NCBI GenBank assembly: GCA_023415055.1
Contig: JAEZLZ010000122.1
Span: forward strand, 1 to 64,000
Source: Bacillota bacterium
GTDB taxonomy: Bacteria; Bacillota; Clostridia; Lachnospirales; Lachnospiraceae
DNA length: 64,000 nucleotides
Direction of reading: 5' to 3'
Numbering within the stretch: position 1 is the stretch's first letter; each line of letters starts with the position of its first letter. The notes under the pieces were generated by a model. It saw only the letters and a program-made list of their open reading frames with translations, made no database searches and had not been told where the DNA came from. This document shows positions 8,145-16,109 of this stretch, one piece after another. Made by a program: the position numbers and the translations under genes.

Positions 8145-8783
8145 TCATTCCTTATTTATATCATCCAATTTTTTACCATTATTCAGAAAATCTAAAATTC
8201 CCTGACCAATACTATAGTAAAACATAAATATCTGTATCATAGCTATTAATTTAGCAGTAATAGAGATAGGTTCTATAGAACCACCATCAAATGTAATACT
8301 CACCGAAAACGAATAATATAGAAACTCAAACGCTATTTTATACCATTCTGTAATATCGAAAGTACTGTATGCGTTAACGTCCAGATAGTATATGCAAAAA
8401 TTTATACTTGCAAAATATATTATTATTGCTAGTAACATACTAATAATAATTGAAAAGCTTATTTTAAAATCCACTTTTGATGGCTTGTTCATCAATATAG
8501 TTTTTAAACCCAAACAATAAATCAATAAAATTATAATACTTGGTATTAGCATCCATAATATTTTTGGCCATTCAAAATCCATTTTATTGATTACTGGTTG
8601 GTAATAATAGAAATAAAAGATACACCAGTAATATAATAACAAAAGTCTCATGGTGTCTGTGATTTTCTTCAGTACAAAATGTTTATCTTTAAATTGCTTA
8701 GTTACTCGTTGCCAGAAGAACATTTCACTAACTATTATGAATAATACTATTTCATTAAAATACTTTATATTTTCAGCACCCAT
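8145..8783 (-). CDS. polytopic membrane protein, 212 aa (gene 1)
   Basis: First gene of the four-gene leftward operon. It has about five or six hydrophobic segments and aromatic-rich loops (YYWCIFYFYYYQPVINK). The loop around residues 135-165 (FDITEWYKIAFEFLYYSFSVSITFDGG) has a faint look of the pore loop of two-helix ion channels, but the selectivity filter sequence is not convincing. AAAGGA site before the ATG. It is insulated on its upstream side by a terminator at 8864-8886. Family unknown. Confidence 0.6.
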   Translation of the reverse strand: MGAENIKYFNEIVLFIIVSEMFFWQRVTKQFKDKHFVLKKITDTMRLLLLYYWCIFYFYYYQPVINKMDFEWPKILWMLIPSIIILLIYCLGLKTILMNKPSKVDFKISFSIIISMLLAIIIYFASINFCIYYLDVNAYSTFDITEWYKIAFEFLYYSFSVSITFDGGSIEPISITAKLIAMIQIFMFYYSIGQGILDFLNNGKKLDDINKE

Positions 8784-8863
8784 TATTAAATCCTTTCAAC
8801 ACAACATATCTAAACATTACACTATTTTCCATCTAATTTCAACAATTATTTACATTTCCGTAC

Positions 8864-8886
8864 AAAAAGGATAGTCCAGACTATCC
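8864..8886 (-). terminator. rho-independent terminator
   Basis: A perfect 8-base stem, GGATAGTC and GACTATCC with a two-base turn, followed on the minus strand by TTTTT. It separates the four-gene membrane operon from anything transcribed leftward from the right. Confidence 0.75.
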
Positions 8887-9518
8887 TGCTATCCTCATTT
8901 TAAGAGATGCTACTCCACTTAATAGAAAGTTGTCGTATGGCTAATAATTATTTCAAGAAATACAGTATATTAAGCAGACTTAACAAAATACCTACTTGTC
9001 GTATGAGAAATATAAGAACTATCGTAATACACTTAAGACGGGGCTGTTATCAACAAAATGAAATAAAAAATTCAGCAAATTGTCGTTATATTATTAAATA
9101 TTAATCCATATCAGAGTCTAACTATATAATAAGGGATAGCCAGAATATAACTGCCTACCCCTTAACTCAATGCTCCCAATTCTAAGGCTTTTAATCCCCA
9201 TTTTGCCCCTAGAAACGATTTATAACCATTAGATGATAAAATGCTCACCTAACATAATCAAGCCCCTGAATGAGCTACACAGCGCAATTTATCCCTAATA
9301 AAAGACAAGAGATAGTAATATACATTTTAAGCTCATTTGTATTAATTATTTCGTTACTGCTTCTTATATTTACATATTACATGATTATTTCCATATTTCA
9401 TCACATAGCAAGTTATAAGAGTTTTTATTTCCAGTTACCAATTTGGAATGTTTAACTATTAAACTTCTTAATATATCCAGCTCCGTAACTTCAGATTTCG
9501 TATAAATACAATAGTCTA
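8887..9518. other. gene-poor spacer with repeats
   Basis: No ORF of normal size is credible. It holds a 27-codon ORF (9118-9201, minus), a weak hairpin at about 9129-9163 that would follow leftward transcription, and repeated TTGTCGTATG words at 8930-8939 and 8996-9005 plus a partial TTGTCGTTA at 9080-9088. A plus-strand frame at 9270-9455 encodes a hydrophobic 61-residue peptide without any ribosome binding site. Confidence 0.4.
9118..9201 (-). CDS. possible 27-aa peptide
   Basis: ATG at 9199-9201 follows AGGGGCAAA, a usable ribosome binding site. The frame encodes a short peptide beginning MGIKSLRIGSIELRG and ending GYPLLYS, then TAG. The downstream hairpin overlaps its 3' end. Real translation is uncertain; it is listed because the site, start and stop fit. 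Confidence 0.25.
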   Translation of the reverse strand: MGIKSLRIGSIELRGRQLYSGYPLLYS

Positions 9519-10256
9519 CTATTTCATGAAATTTGTCATATAATTCTGTTTTTTTCCAGATAATTCCTCATATGGTCCAGCATCATATTTCTCAGCCACA
9601 ATCCAAAACATAGCAGAATTATCATTATAATTTAATTTATATAAGTTCAGTAAAAAATGTATTAATTCATGACGCAAATTGATTTTCAATTTATTAATAT
9701 CAGTTTTAAATCCATTCTCAACGACTTTTTTATAATCATAATCCTTATCAGTACTATCATACTTAATAAGCAATGAATTTTTATTGAATTGATTTTTAGT
9801 AAAAAAAATTTCTTCACACACCTTGTTTGCAAATTCAACAGCATATGTATCCAATTCATCCATCTTTACATGCATATCAACGCAAAACTTTTCATAACTA
9901 AACACATCATTCTTAATCTTTATAACTACATCATATAACCTCTTATGATTATTTATTGTATAAAAATTACTATAATGCTTTCCTTTTCGATTGAAATCAA
10001 TATAGAAGAATTTCCATTCAGAATAATTAGATAATACCAAATCAAACTTTTCTACTATTTCATATTTGCATTTTCCTCTTTCATCAATTTCACAGTCTTC
10101 ACATCCACCACAGCATTCAGCAATGCAATCATTATTTTGTTCTTCTCGCATACAGATATGAACCCTTTTATCTTCATCAAGCTCGTAATCTTCCCTATCC
10201 CGTTTTCCTTCCAGCAATAAATCAAGTGCCATTTTAGTTTCTTCCTTTAAAGTCAT
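9519..10256 (-). CDS. HExxH protein with cysteine cluster
   Basis: I choose the ATG at 10,254-10,256 because GAGGAG lies nine bases upstream and it starts 25 bases after the stop of the upstream gene; a GTG at 10,328 is possible. Near residues 46-65 is a dense cysteine/histidine patch (HICMREEQNNDCIAECCGGC and on to CEDCEID, CKY) that could bind metal. Near residue 205 the motif RHELIHFLLNLY gives HELIH, the zinc-binding HExxH of metallopeptidases, with a downstream Glu/Asp-rich region. The overall shape, a Cys cluster followed by an SprT/ImmA-like protease core, is my reading and not a confident family match. It follows the replication-type gene in the element. Confidence 0.6.
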   Translation of the reverse strand: MTLKEETKMALDLLLEGKRDREDYELDEDKRVHICMREEQNNDCIAECCGGCEDCEIDERGKCKYEIVEKFDLVLSNYSEWKFFYIDFNRKGKHYSNFYTINNHKRLYDVVIKIKNDVFSYEKFCVDMHVKMDELDTYAVEFANKVCEEIFFTKNQFNKNSLLIKYDSTDKDYDYKKVVENGFKTDINKLKINLRHELIHFLLNLYKLNYNDNSAMFWIVAEKYDAGPYEELSGKKQNYMTNFMK

Positions 10257-10281
10257 TTGTACATTCTCCTCTTCTTTTGCT

Positions 10282-11253
10282 TTATCTAGCATTTCTAAAA
10301 TTAATGTTTTCCTGTTTAAACTTTTCACGCTCTGCTTTTAAATCACCAGCTTTTAACTGATTCAGAACAATGCCAACATGAAATGCAAGCGCATTTTTCT
10401 CTGTATAGTCTTTCTTTTTACGTAAGAAATAGCTGTCCCACATTAAATGATATATTACAAGACCATAGTCCAATGGGTCGGTAAAAATCTCATTATTACT
10501 AACACCATTTCTATCTTTTTCCGATTTCTTCAAACCTTTTAGTACAGCATTTCTAATTTCATCTGCTGTTTCTTTGTAGAATCCGTTATTGTAACCTTGA
10601 TATTCAAGTGGTAATTTTTTTATCTCAGGTATGCTAAGAGCTTCCTTTATCCATGCATCTGTATCATCATTCTCAATATAACCATACGCGTTAGCGGAAG
10701 AAACAAGCGAAGCGTCAACAGGAGCGTTAGCGACTTTATTGTATTGTTCTTTTGTATTATTTCTTGTATTGTTCTCTCTGGTATTTTTTTCGGGTATCTC
10801 GAGGAACTTTTCTCCAGATAATTGTCTGGTAGTTTCTTCTAGGGTATCATCAATAATACTAGAACTTTCTTCTAGAGTTTCTGCTATAATGCCAGATTTT
10901 TCTTCTAGTATTTCATCATTGCTGCTACCACTATTAAAGGGTATATCATAAGCCCCGTATGTAGAGTTCCCTTCATTTCGTAAATACCCCTTTTCTAATA
11001 AAGCGTTTATAGCTTGATAATAACTTTTATCACAAACACCTGTGAAATTATAGCAGTCAACCATAAATAATACCCATGTACCGCCAACCTGGTTCTTCAT
11101 TAAGTACATCCAGACTTTTAATTCCGTACCGCTTAATTCTTTCATAGCTTTACTAAGTTCATTACATCCTATTGTCATAAACGTACCATAATATTTTTCT
11201 TTTTTATGGCTTCTAATTATTTTCTGGTTCGGTAGCGTTTTTCTGTTCTTCAT
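10282..11253 (-). CDS. replication-initiator-like winged-helix protein
   Basis: Residues about 24-110 read as a winged helix: TFMTIGCNELSKAMKEL, then LSGTELKVWMYLMKNQ, then a recognition segment (DKSYYQAINALLEKGYL). This is the layout of Rep/DnaD-like initiator proteins of Firmicutes plasmids and mobile elements. A low-complexity Ser/Glu/Asn linker (about residues 113-185) separates it from a C-terminal helical domain with EIKKLPLEYQGYNNGFYKE. The ATG lies inside the 3' end of the DUF5659 gene with GGAGATTAAAG in front, so the two are translationally coupled. A role in replicating the excised element is likely but inferred. Confidence 0.65.
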   Translation of the reverse strand: MKNRKTLPNQKIIRSHKKEKYYGTFMTIGCNELSKAMKELSGTELKVWMYLMKNQVGGTWVLFMVDCYNFTGVCDKSYYQAINALLEKGYLRNEGNSTYGAYDIPFNSGSSNDEILEEKSGIIAETLEESSSIIDDTLEETTRQLSGEKFLEIPEKNTRENNTRNNTKEQYNKVANAPVDASLVSSANAYGYIENDDTDAWIKEALSIPEIKKLPLEYQGYNNGFYKETADEIRNAVLKGLKKSEKDRNGVSNNEIFTDPLDYGLVIYHLMWDSYFLRKKKDYTEKNALAFHVGIVLNQLKAGDLKAEREKFKQENINFRNAR

Positions 11254-11470
11254 CTTTAATCTCCAATTCTTTTGTTATAACATTGTATTTGCTATTTCTG
11301 ATAAATTCTCTCATATCTTTTTCTATTCTATTTTCTCTGCGAAAAATAAATACAGACTTTACTTTATTAGCTTTATCTGCTTTTATATCAATTACAGCAT
11401 ATCCTTTTTTTAACAAGTACCTTGCTGTACTACCCGAATAAACCACCAACGAATCAACATCATTATTCAT
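11213..11470 (-). CDS. DUF5659 domain protein
   Basis: 85 residues, with the family pattern of a short strand (SLVVYSG), then STARYLLKKGYAVIDIKADK, then a strand such as KSVFIFRRE and a basic helix ending in FIRNS. Proteins of this small family are typical passengers of clostridial integrative elements and plasmids and are usually found next to replication genes; their function is not known. A strong AAAGGAGG site precedes the ATG. It heads the unit with the initiator-like protein. Confidence 0.75.
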   Translation of the reverse strand: MNNDVDSLVVYSGSTARYLLKKGYAVIDIKADKANKVKSVFIFRRENRIEKDMREFIRNSKYNVITKELEIKDEEQKNATEPENN

Positions 11471-11930
11471 ATCTTAGTTCCTCCTTTCTTAAGTAATAAA
11501 AACCAAACTTACTAGAACCCTAACCCCTCTTAACTGAACAAAAAAACCACCGCTAATAAAACTCTAAGTATATAAACACTGTGATATCATTTCTGACAGC
11601 ACTACTTAAAGTCTAATCGCAGTGGTACAAGCCACACTTATTATTCGATTTATTCGAGAAGGAATCGAATAGCTCTTTAGTATTAATGCCTATATAGTTA
11701 ATATATGCAAAAAATTAAATATATTACATAAAAAAGTAATTTTTATAATTTAATATATAATCCGACTTTGATAACGGATTGGACTTATCAAAACCAATAT
11801 ATTTATCCTTCCATAGCTAAACAAAAAGCACCCCGAAGGATGCATTAGTATGTATAATTATGTTTAATATATCTCTTCTTTATTGTGGCTAATCGCATAT
11901 CTTACTAAGCATATACGAAAAGCTTTTTTC
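11471..11930. other. leader region with inverted repeats
   Basis: No gene of normal size. It contains ATTCGATT and AATCGAAT as an inverted repeat around 11,646-11,672, a very AT-rich tract (11,690-11,760) and the terminator at 11,823-11,843. The region lies upstream of the DUF5659/initiator unit and could include its promoter or an origin, but nothing decides it. Confidence 0.35.
11823..11843 (-). terminator. rho-independent terminator after the 33-aa ORF
   Basis: Minus strand: GCATCC, TTCG tetraloop, GGGTGC, then TTTTT. The ultrastable TTCG loop and T run make this a confident terminator, 88 bases past the stop of the small ORF at 11,931. Confidence 0.85.
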
Positions 11931-12032
11931 CTATCTATCCTTATAAGTCCGATATGCATTCAATAAAGCAGTTATGCTTAATAATAAATCGGACAAAGAT
12001 CTAATAAGAATAGATAATCTAATAGCATCCAT
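11931..12032 (-). CDS. 33-aa amphipathic peptide
   Basis: ATG at 12,030-12,032 follows a near-perfect GGAGGAATTTGA site, and the frame ends at TAG just ahead of a strong terminator. The peptide begins MDAIRLSILIRSLSDLLLSI and ends in a basic tail (YRTYKDR). It has one hydrophobic helix with regularly spaced Arg, Ser and Asp. Size and layout fit type I toxins or small regulatory membrane peptides, but no antitoxin RNA can be seen directly. It lies just downstream of the integrase gene in the same direction. Confidence 0.5.
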   Translation of the reverse strand: MDAIRLSILIRSLSDLLLSITALLNAYRTYKDR

Positions 12033-12119
12033 TCAAATTCCTCCTTCCATTATTACAGCCTTCCCCTTCATGCATATTGTGCCACACGATTCAACTTTTA
12101 TTCATTAGTTATGATATCA

Positions 12120-13061
12120 TCACATCTTAATTTGTTTCCTCTGCTGGTTCAAACCTAGTTTATCCAAGGGGTTAAACCTATCAAAATCAATCGATAAGTC
12201 ATTGCCGAACATATTTACGTATTCTTTAACAACCGTTAAGTCAGAATGACCAAGTATTTTCTGCAACCTGAATATGTCTCCACCGTTTAAAATCCATTGC
12301 TTAGCAAACGTATGTCTATAGAGGTGGGCTGACGTTTTCATTACACCTCTTGCTTTATTATATCTTGCAAGTGCATCTTGATAACCTTTTACTGTTGCTT
12401 TACTTCCAGTATTAGTGCAAAACAGAAAGTCAGCTGGTTCACCATTTCTGTATTGTAAATACTCTTGTAGTATATTTGACAAGATTTTACTCATAGGTAT
12501 TATTTGTGCTTTTCTATTTTTCATCTTATTAACTGTTATTAGGTTATTTGCAAAATCTAAGTTTTCAATCTTTAAATTTAATACTGATGATATTCTGTTT
12601 CCCGTAGCAAGCAGGTAATGAGAGAATACCCATGTACGATATTCCACAAAACTGCATTCTTTTAAATTAGGCTTTTTAAATAACAAATTTAATTCTTGCT
12701 CATTATAAGTTTCCTTAATCTTCTTGTCTACTTTCTGAATATGGACTGTAAAGTTAGAAAGATATCCCGTTTCCATACAATAATAGAGAAAGGCTCTTAT
12801 TGTCCGCAAATAGGAGTTAACGGTTATTTCATTACAATTATTGCGCTCTTTAAGATAAAGTATAAATTCACCGATTGTATCAGAATCTATTGTTCTGACC
12901 TTAGTTTGACCATCAACCAACCTTTCAAAAGTATTATAGTGTGTTTTATACCCTTTGATTGTTTGTGACGATAGATTTTTTATGGTACACCGTTTGATGA
13001 AGTTTTCAAATGCTTCATTTACCGTTAAATCAGTGTCCACTTTCATAGAGATTTTTTTCAT
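12120..13061 (-). CDS. tyrosine-type site-specific integrase
   Basis: Start at 13,059-13,061 (MKKISMKV) is chosen because AAAGGTG lies six bases upstream; two earlier codons in the same frame overlap the binding site. Residues about 10-100 are the SAM-like core-binding domain. The catalytic domain shows all expected residues: Arg in ATGNRISSVLNL, a Lys in the following hairpin (NKMKNRK), HLYRHTF, LGHSDL and the nucleophile Tyr in VVKEYVNMFG. It would insert and excise the element at the adjacent tRNA-Leu 3' end, about 150 bases away. No excisionase is recognisable next to it. Confidence 0.93.
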   Translation of the reverse strand: MKKISMKVDTDLTVNEAFENFIKRCTIKNLSSQTIKGYKTHYNTFERLVDGQTKVRTIDSDTIGEFILYLKERNNCNEITVNSYLRTIRAFLYYCMETGYLSNFTVHIQKVDKKIKETYNEQELNLLFKKPNLKECSFVEYRTWVFSHYLLATGNRISSVLNLKIENLDFANNLITVNKMKNRKAQIIPMSKILSNILQEYLQYRNGEPADFLFCTNTGSKATVKGYQDALARYNKARGVMKTSAHLYRHTFAKQWILNGGDIFRLQKILGHSDLTVVKEYVNMFGNDLSIDFDRFNPLDKLGLNQQRKQIKM

Positions 13062-13175
13062 GTGCATCACCTTTCAAAATAAGAAAATACGTCTACAGAT
13101 ACAAAGTAGATTAGGTTAAAATCAGCCCAATAATCTCACGCGTATAAACGTATAATTTACCTTGTTTTATGACAC

Positions 13176-13206
13176 AAAAAATCCCTCAACCATAGAGATT
13201 AAGGGA
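13176..13206 (-). terminator. rho-independent terminator of the tRNA-Leu transcript
   Basis: Minus strand TCCCTTAATC, short loop, GGTTGAGGGA, then six T, beginning nine bases past the tRNA 3' end. It would stop tRNA transcription before the integrase gene. Confidence 0.8.
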
Positions 13207-13214
13207 AGTTTAAC

Positions 13215-13298
13215 TGCAGTCGAGGGGACTTGAACCCCTACCCAGAAACCCGGACTAGATCCTTAGTCTAGCGCGTATGCCAATTCCGCCACGACTGC
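13215..13298 (-). tRNA. tRNA-Leu, anticodon AAG
   Basis: 84 bases. The acceptor stem is GCAGTCG with CGACTGC. The anticodon stem-loop CTAGA-CTAAGGA-TCTAG places AAG at positions 34-36, reading Leu codons CUU/CUC after A34 deamination to inosine. A long variable arm and the T arm with GGTTCAAGTCC are present; CCA is not encoded. Its 3' end is the probable attachment site of the element to the left. It is closely similar to the tRNA-Leu(CAG) gene at 21,848. Confidence 0.93.
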
Positions 13299-13387
13299 AA
13301 AGTACTAATTAAATCAAGCAATCTAATATAACATGCATTAGATGTTTTGCTGATTTTTCGCTAAATTTTGTCTAGCGAACGAATTTT

Positions 13388-13416
13388 ATTATAGCAAGTA
13401 TCTCATTAAATTGCAA
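13388..13416 (-). promoter_or_regulatory. promoter of tRNA-Leu(AAG)
   Basis: Minus strand TTGCAA, a 17-base spacer and a perfect TATAAT, ending about 90 bases ahead of the tRNA. Confidence 0.7.
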
Positions 13417-13745
13417 CTACTTTTTCTAAAAATTAATACTTTTCTCTTGCCAATTTTTGTATTGTGCTGTAATCTCCAATCCTTAGCCCCGCTGCTCCGG
13501 GCAGCACCATTACTATTCATTATCAAAATCAATCTTAAAACCAACTCTACGTCACCCAATTCCTTAATTATCTTGAACTTTAAAATCACTTATTTCTCCA
13601 TTAACATATCCGTATGCAATTATATCATCATCCGCAAATTCTTTTGCCTATTATACCTTTTAACATTGTTTTACTATTTAAACTCATTACCCTTTCGTGC
13701 TAATATAGTTAAGTGTTTAAACATAACACGGAAAGGATGTATTTA
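13417..13745. other. spacer with short gene remnant
   Basis: No full gene seen. On the minus strand 13,564-13,647 is an open stretch of 27 codons (containing ADDDIIAYGYVNGEISDF) ending in TAA, with no start codon and a TAG just before it. The sequence looks protein-coding and may be the tail of a decayed gene. Two longer frames here (plus from 13,411 and minus from 13,389) have no ribosome binding site and odd composition. Confidence 0.25.
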
Positions 13746-14210
13746 ATGAAGAAGTTATTTAAAAGGAAATTTATAATGAGTTTATTAGTTGCTTTGATAC
13801 TTATGGGAAGTACCCAAGTATATGCGGCTACGGTACTAAATACTAATATTATCAGCTTGATAAGAGATGGTTTTAGTTCCATTACAGCATATTTCATGCA
13901 GAGTACAGACCAAGAAATCAGTAAGATTGATACCGACAGCTCAGGCGACATCAAACAGTACATTGACGCTACTTCCCAACAGACGATAAGTGATATTGAA
14001 GCACATAAAAACAATGAGGTGACACGGGCAGACAAGGAAATAGATACATATACTGCTGAACTCAAGAAGCAGCTCGATGCTGTAGTAAATGATGAAAAGA
14101 ATAAGACCAAACAGCAAATTACGGATAGAATAAATAGTAACATAGCCAGTATAAAATCAGATCTGGATAAGGATATGGAGAAGTACATCAAGGAGCTTTT
14201 AAAAAAATAA
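13746..14210 (+). CDS. secreted helical protein, 154 aa
   Basis: The ATG at 13,746 follows GGAAAGGATG and fits a signal peptide exactly: MKKLFKRKF, a hydrophobic core (MSLLVALILMGS) and a likely cut after VYA. The mature part is a long, strongly charged helix with repeating Asp/Lys/Gln pattern (for example AELKKQLDAVVNDEKNK), predicted to form an extended coiled-coil rod with no cysteine. The gene stands alone between the tRNA and a strong bidirectional terminator. Similar short secreted helical proteins occur in Lachnospiraceae; the role, perhaps surface-associated, is unknown. Confidence 0.75.
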   Translation: MKKLFKRKFIMSLLVALILMGSTQVYAATVLNTNIISLIRDGFSSITAYFMQSTDQEISKIDTDSSGDIKQYIDATSQQTISDIEAHKNNEVTRADKEIDTYTAELKKQLDAVVNDEKNKTKQQITDRINSNIASIKSDLDKDMEKYIKELLKK

Positions 14211-14248
14211 CTAGGTAAAGCCTCCTGAATTCAAGTAAATCATAAAAC

Positions 14249-14313
14249 GCACCTCCAAATGACGATTATATAATTACCTTTAATTATATAAATTACCTTC
14301 GGAGGTGCTTTTT
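14249..14313. terminator. bidirectional terminator
   Basis: GCACCTCC and GGAGGTGC close a long hairpin whose inner arms are AT-rich (ATTATATAATTA type). A-rich DNA on the left and TTTTT on the right let it serve both the secreted-protein gene (+) and the oxidoreductase gene (-). Confidence 0.85.
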
Positions 14314-14316
14314 CTA

Positions 14317-15870
14317 TCATTTTTTATTTTTCTTCCTCTGACATGCATCGAAGACATCTCGCATCGCCGGATTACTAATCAGCTTACCATGATAATCAAA
14401 TCTGGAACCATGGCAGGGGCAATCCCAGGTCAGCTCATTCTGATTCCATTCCAAGCTGCAGCCAAGGTGCGGGCATTTGGTAGAAATAAAATAATATTTC
14501 TCCTCTGTCTCCCGATAAACACCGTATTTCTGCCCGCCCCGGTTCACTATACCGGCCTGACCTACCTTGATATCCTTTATGGTATCGCGGGGAATCTTCA
14601 GGTGCTCCAATAGCAGACTGTTAGTGACTATTCCGACATCCTGAAGCATCTTCTTGCTTCCGGACAGCATCATACGTCTGGGATAGAACACCTTTCGGTA
14701 CTCCGTATTCCTTCCGGTAATCAAATCACTGATGATCATAGCAGATACCATGGACGAAGACATTCCCCATTGATTAAATCCGGTTGCCACATAGAGATTC
14801 GGGGTCGACGAAGAATATCTTCCGATATACGGTACGGAATCCGGCGTCATGCAATCCTGATTGGACCACATATATTTTATCTTCGCTTCCGGATAGTATC
14901 TTCTGGCCGCTTCTTCAATTTTCTGATAGGCATCCTTTGGCTTATATTCTCCGGATCGATGATTAACCGCACCGAAGATCACAAGATCCTTATAGTTTCG
15001 CAGAGAATAACCCTGCGGATCAGCATCGAGATACATACCGTCAAGCTGTTCCCTGCCTCCCGAGTAGCAGCCCTCCAGAGCGGACAGATAGTATCTCTCC
15101 TGATGAAGCTTTAGAAAATAGAAACCCGGTACATTGATAAAGGGGTAATGCGTTGCGATTACTACGGATTTTGCCCGTACGGACCCCTGTGAAGTAAGGA
15201 TGGTTCCGTCATCCCGAACCTCCGTAATGTTGGTGTGTTCATATATGGTCAACTGCTTTGCAATCGCATCCAGAAATTTGAGAGGATGAAACTGCGCCTG
15301 ACGATCAAAGCGGACCGCCGCTTTGACCGGGAAGGGAAGTGTTGTCTCTCTGGTCAGCTGCGCAGGTAGACCAAGTCGCTTTGCTGCATCCACCTCACTC
15401 TGTAATTTCCGATCATTTTCCTTTGCATAGATATAATTCGGTAATATCTCAAATTCACAATCTATCTGTTGACTGCGGATGATCTCTTCATACCGCTCAA
15501 TCGCCTTCTGATTCGCCATCGCATATTCTCGTGCCCGTTCCTCACCCTTGCTGGTAAGAAGCTTATCATAGATCAATCCATGCTGCGAAGTAATCTTCGC
15601 CGTGGTATTCTTTGTCATACCACTTCCGACCTCACTGCATTCCAGCACTACCACGGACAGCCCCCGTTCCTTCAGATGGAATGCTGTAAGTATTCCTGCC
15701 AGTCCGCCTCCGATTACCGCCACATCCGCATTGATCTGCTCGGTAAGGGTAGGTCTTGCGATCTTAACATTATCCTGTGTATATCGGTATTCCTCCTGAA
15801 TCCATAAGGATTCGCCCCGTTCCTTGCCTCCGAGTGTGAAGTTTCCGTTTTCCTTCCATATAGTCTGCAT
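14317..15870 (-). CDS. FAD-dependent oxidoreductase with C-terminal Rieske domain
   Basis: 517 residues from the ATG at 15,868-15,870. The N-terminus has the dinucleotide-binding motif ADVAVIGGGLAGILTAFHL at about residue 48, ending in a Glu (VVVLE), followed by GMTKNTTAKIT as in the DAO/DadA-like oxidases. The last 60 residues are a Rieske [2Fe-2S] domain: CPHLGC, then CPCHGSRF, giving the two Cys and two His ligands. Fusions of this kind form a recognised family of FAD oxidoreductases with a Rieske tail, mostly uncharacterised, with proposed amine or amino-acid oxidation. The gene is single and shares a terminator with its convergent neighbour. Confidence 0.9.
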   Translation of the reverse strand: MQTIWKENGNFTLGGKERGESLWIQEEYRYTQDNVKIARPTLTEQINADVAVIGGGLAGILTAFHLKERGLSVVVLECSEVGSGMTKNTTAKITSQHGLIYDKLLTSKGEERAREYAMANQKAIERYEEIIRSQQIDCEFEILPNYIYAKENDRKLQSEVDAAKRLGLPAQLTRETTLPFPVKAAVRFDRQAQFHPLKFLDAIAKQLTIYEHTNITEVRDDGTILTSQGSVRAKSVVIATHYPFINVPGFYFLKLHQERYYLSALEGCYSGGREQLDGMYLDADPQGYSLRNYKDLVIFGAVNHRSGEYKPKDAYQKIEEAARRYYPEAKIKYMWSNQDCMTPDSVPYIGRYSSSTPNLYVATGFNQWGMSSSMVSAMIISDLITGRNTEYRKVFYPRRMMLSGSKKMLQDVGIVTNSLLLEHLKIPRDTIKDIKVGQAGIVNRGGQKYGVYRETEEKYYFISTKCPHLGCSLEWNQNELTWDCPCHGSRFDYHGKLISNPAMRDVFDACQRKKNKK

Positions 15871-16109
15871 ATTAATAACCACACCTTTCTCATAACCTGT
15901 AATACCCTTATTTCATCTCAAGGCTATATTTACCAGAGGCAGTTGGAATTATACATCGGTTCCGGCTTTGGTTTGGCCGGTATTTATGACTTTATTCATA
16001 GAAATGAATGACATTTTCCATTCTCCGGATTATAATTATCTTAATTGTGATATCTGATCAGAGATGCTTACGGTCTATCAATAAAGGAGCGTTACAGGGG
16101 GAGCAAAGG

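Larger units (their letters stand above)
1..13214. mobile_element. tRNA-Leu-integrated element (right part only)
   Basis: The stretch from the window start to the 3' end of the tRNA-Leu gene is markedly more AT-rich than the DNA to its right. It holds a tyrosine integrase next to the tRNA, a replication-type winged-helix protein, a DUF5659 protein, a serine recombinase and many unrecognised genes, almost all reading leftward. An integrase placed directly beyond the 3' end of a tRNA is the classic layout of integrative elements and prophages. No capsid, tail, relaxase or VirB4 gene is visible, so the class (ICE, IME or satellite) cannot be decided. The left end and second attachment site lie outside the window. 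Confidence 0.75.

Noticed and set aside
9270..9455. Plus-strand hydrophobic 61-residue ORF
   Set aside because: No ribosome binding site, opposite to all neighbours, and AT-rich DNA readily yields such hydrophobic frames.
13411..13746. Plus-strand 111-residue ORF ahead of the secreted protein
   Set aside because: No ribosome binding site, low-complexity Leu/Ile/Ser composition, runs across the tRNA promoter on the other strand.
13709..14191. Minus-strand 160-residue ORF
   Set aside because: Exact antisense of the secreted helical protein; its Ser/Leu-rich translation is the mirror of the helical codons.
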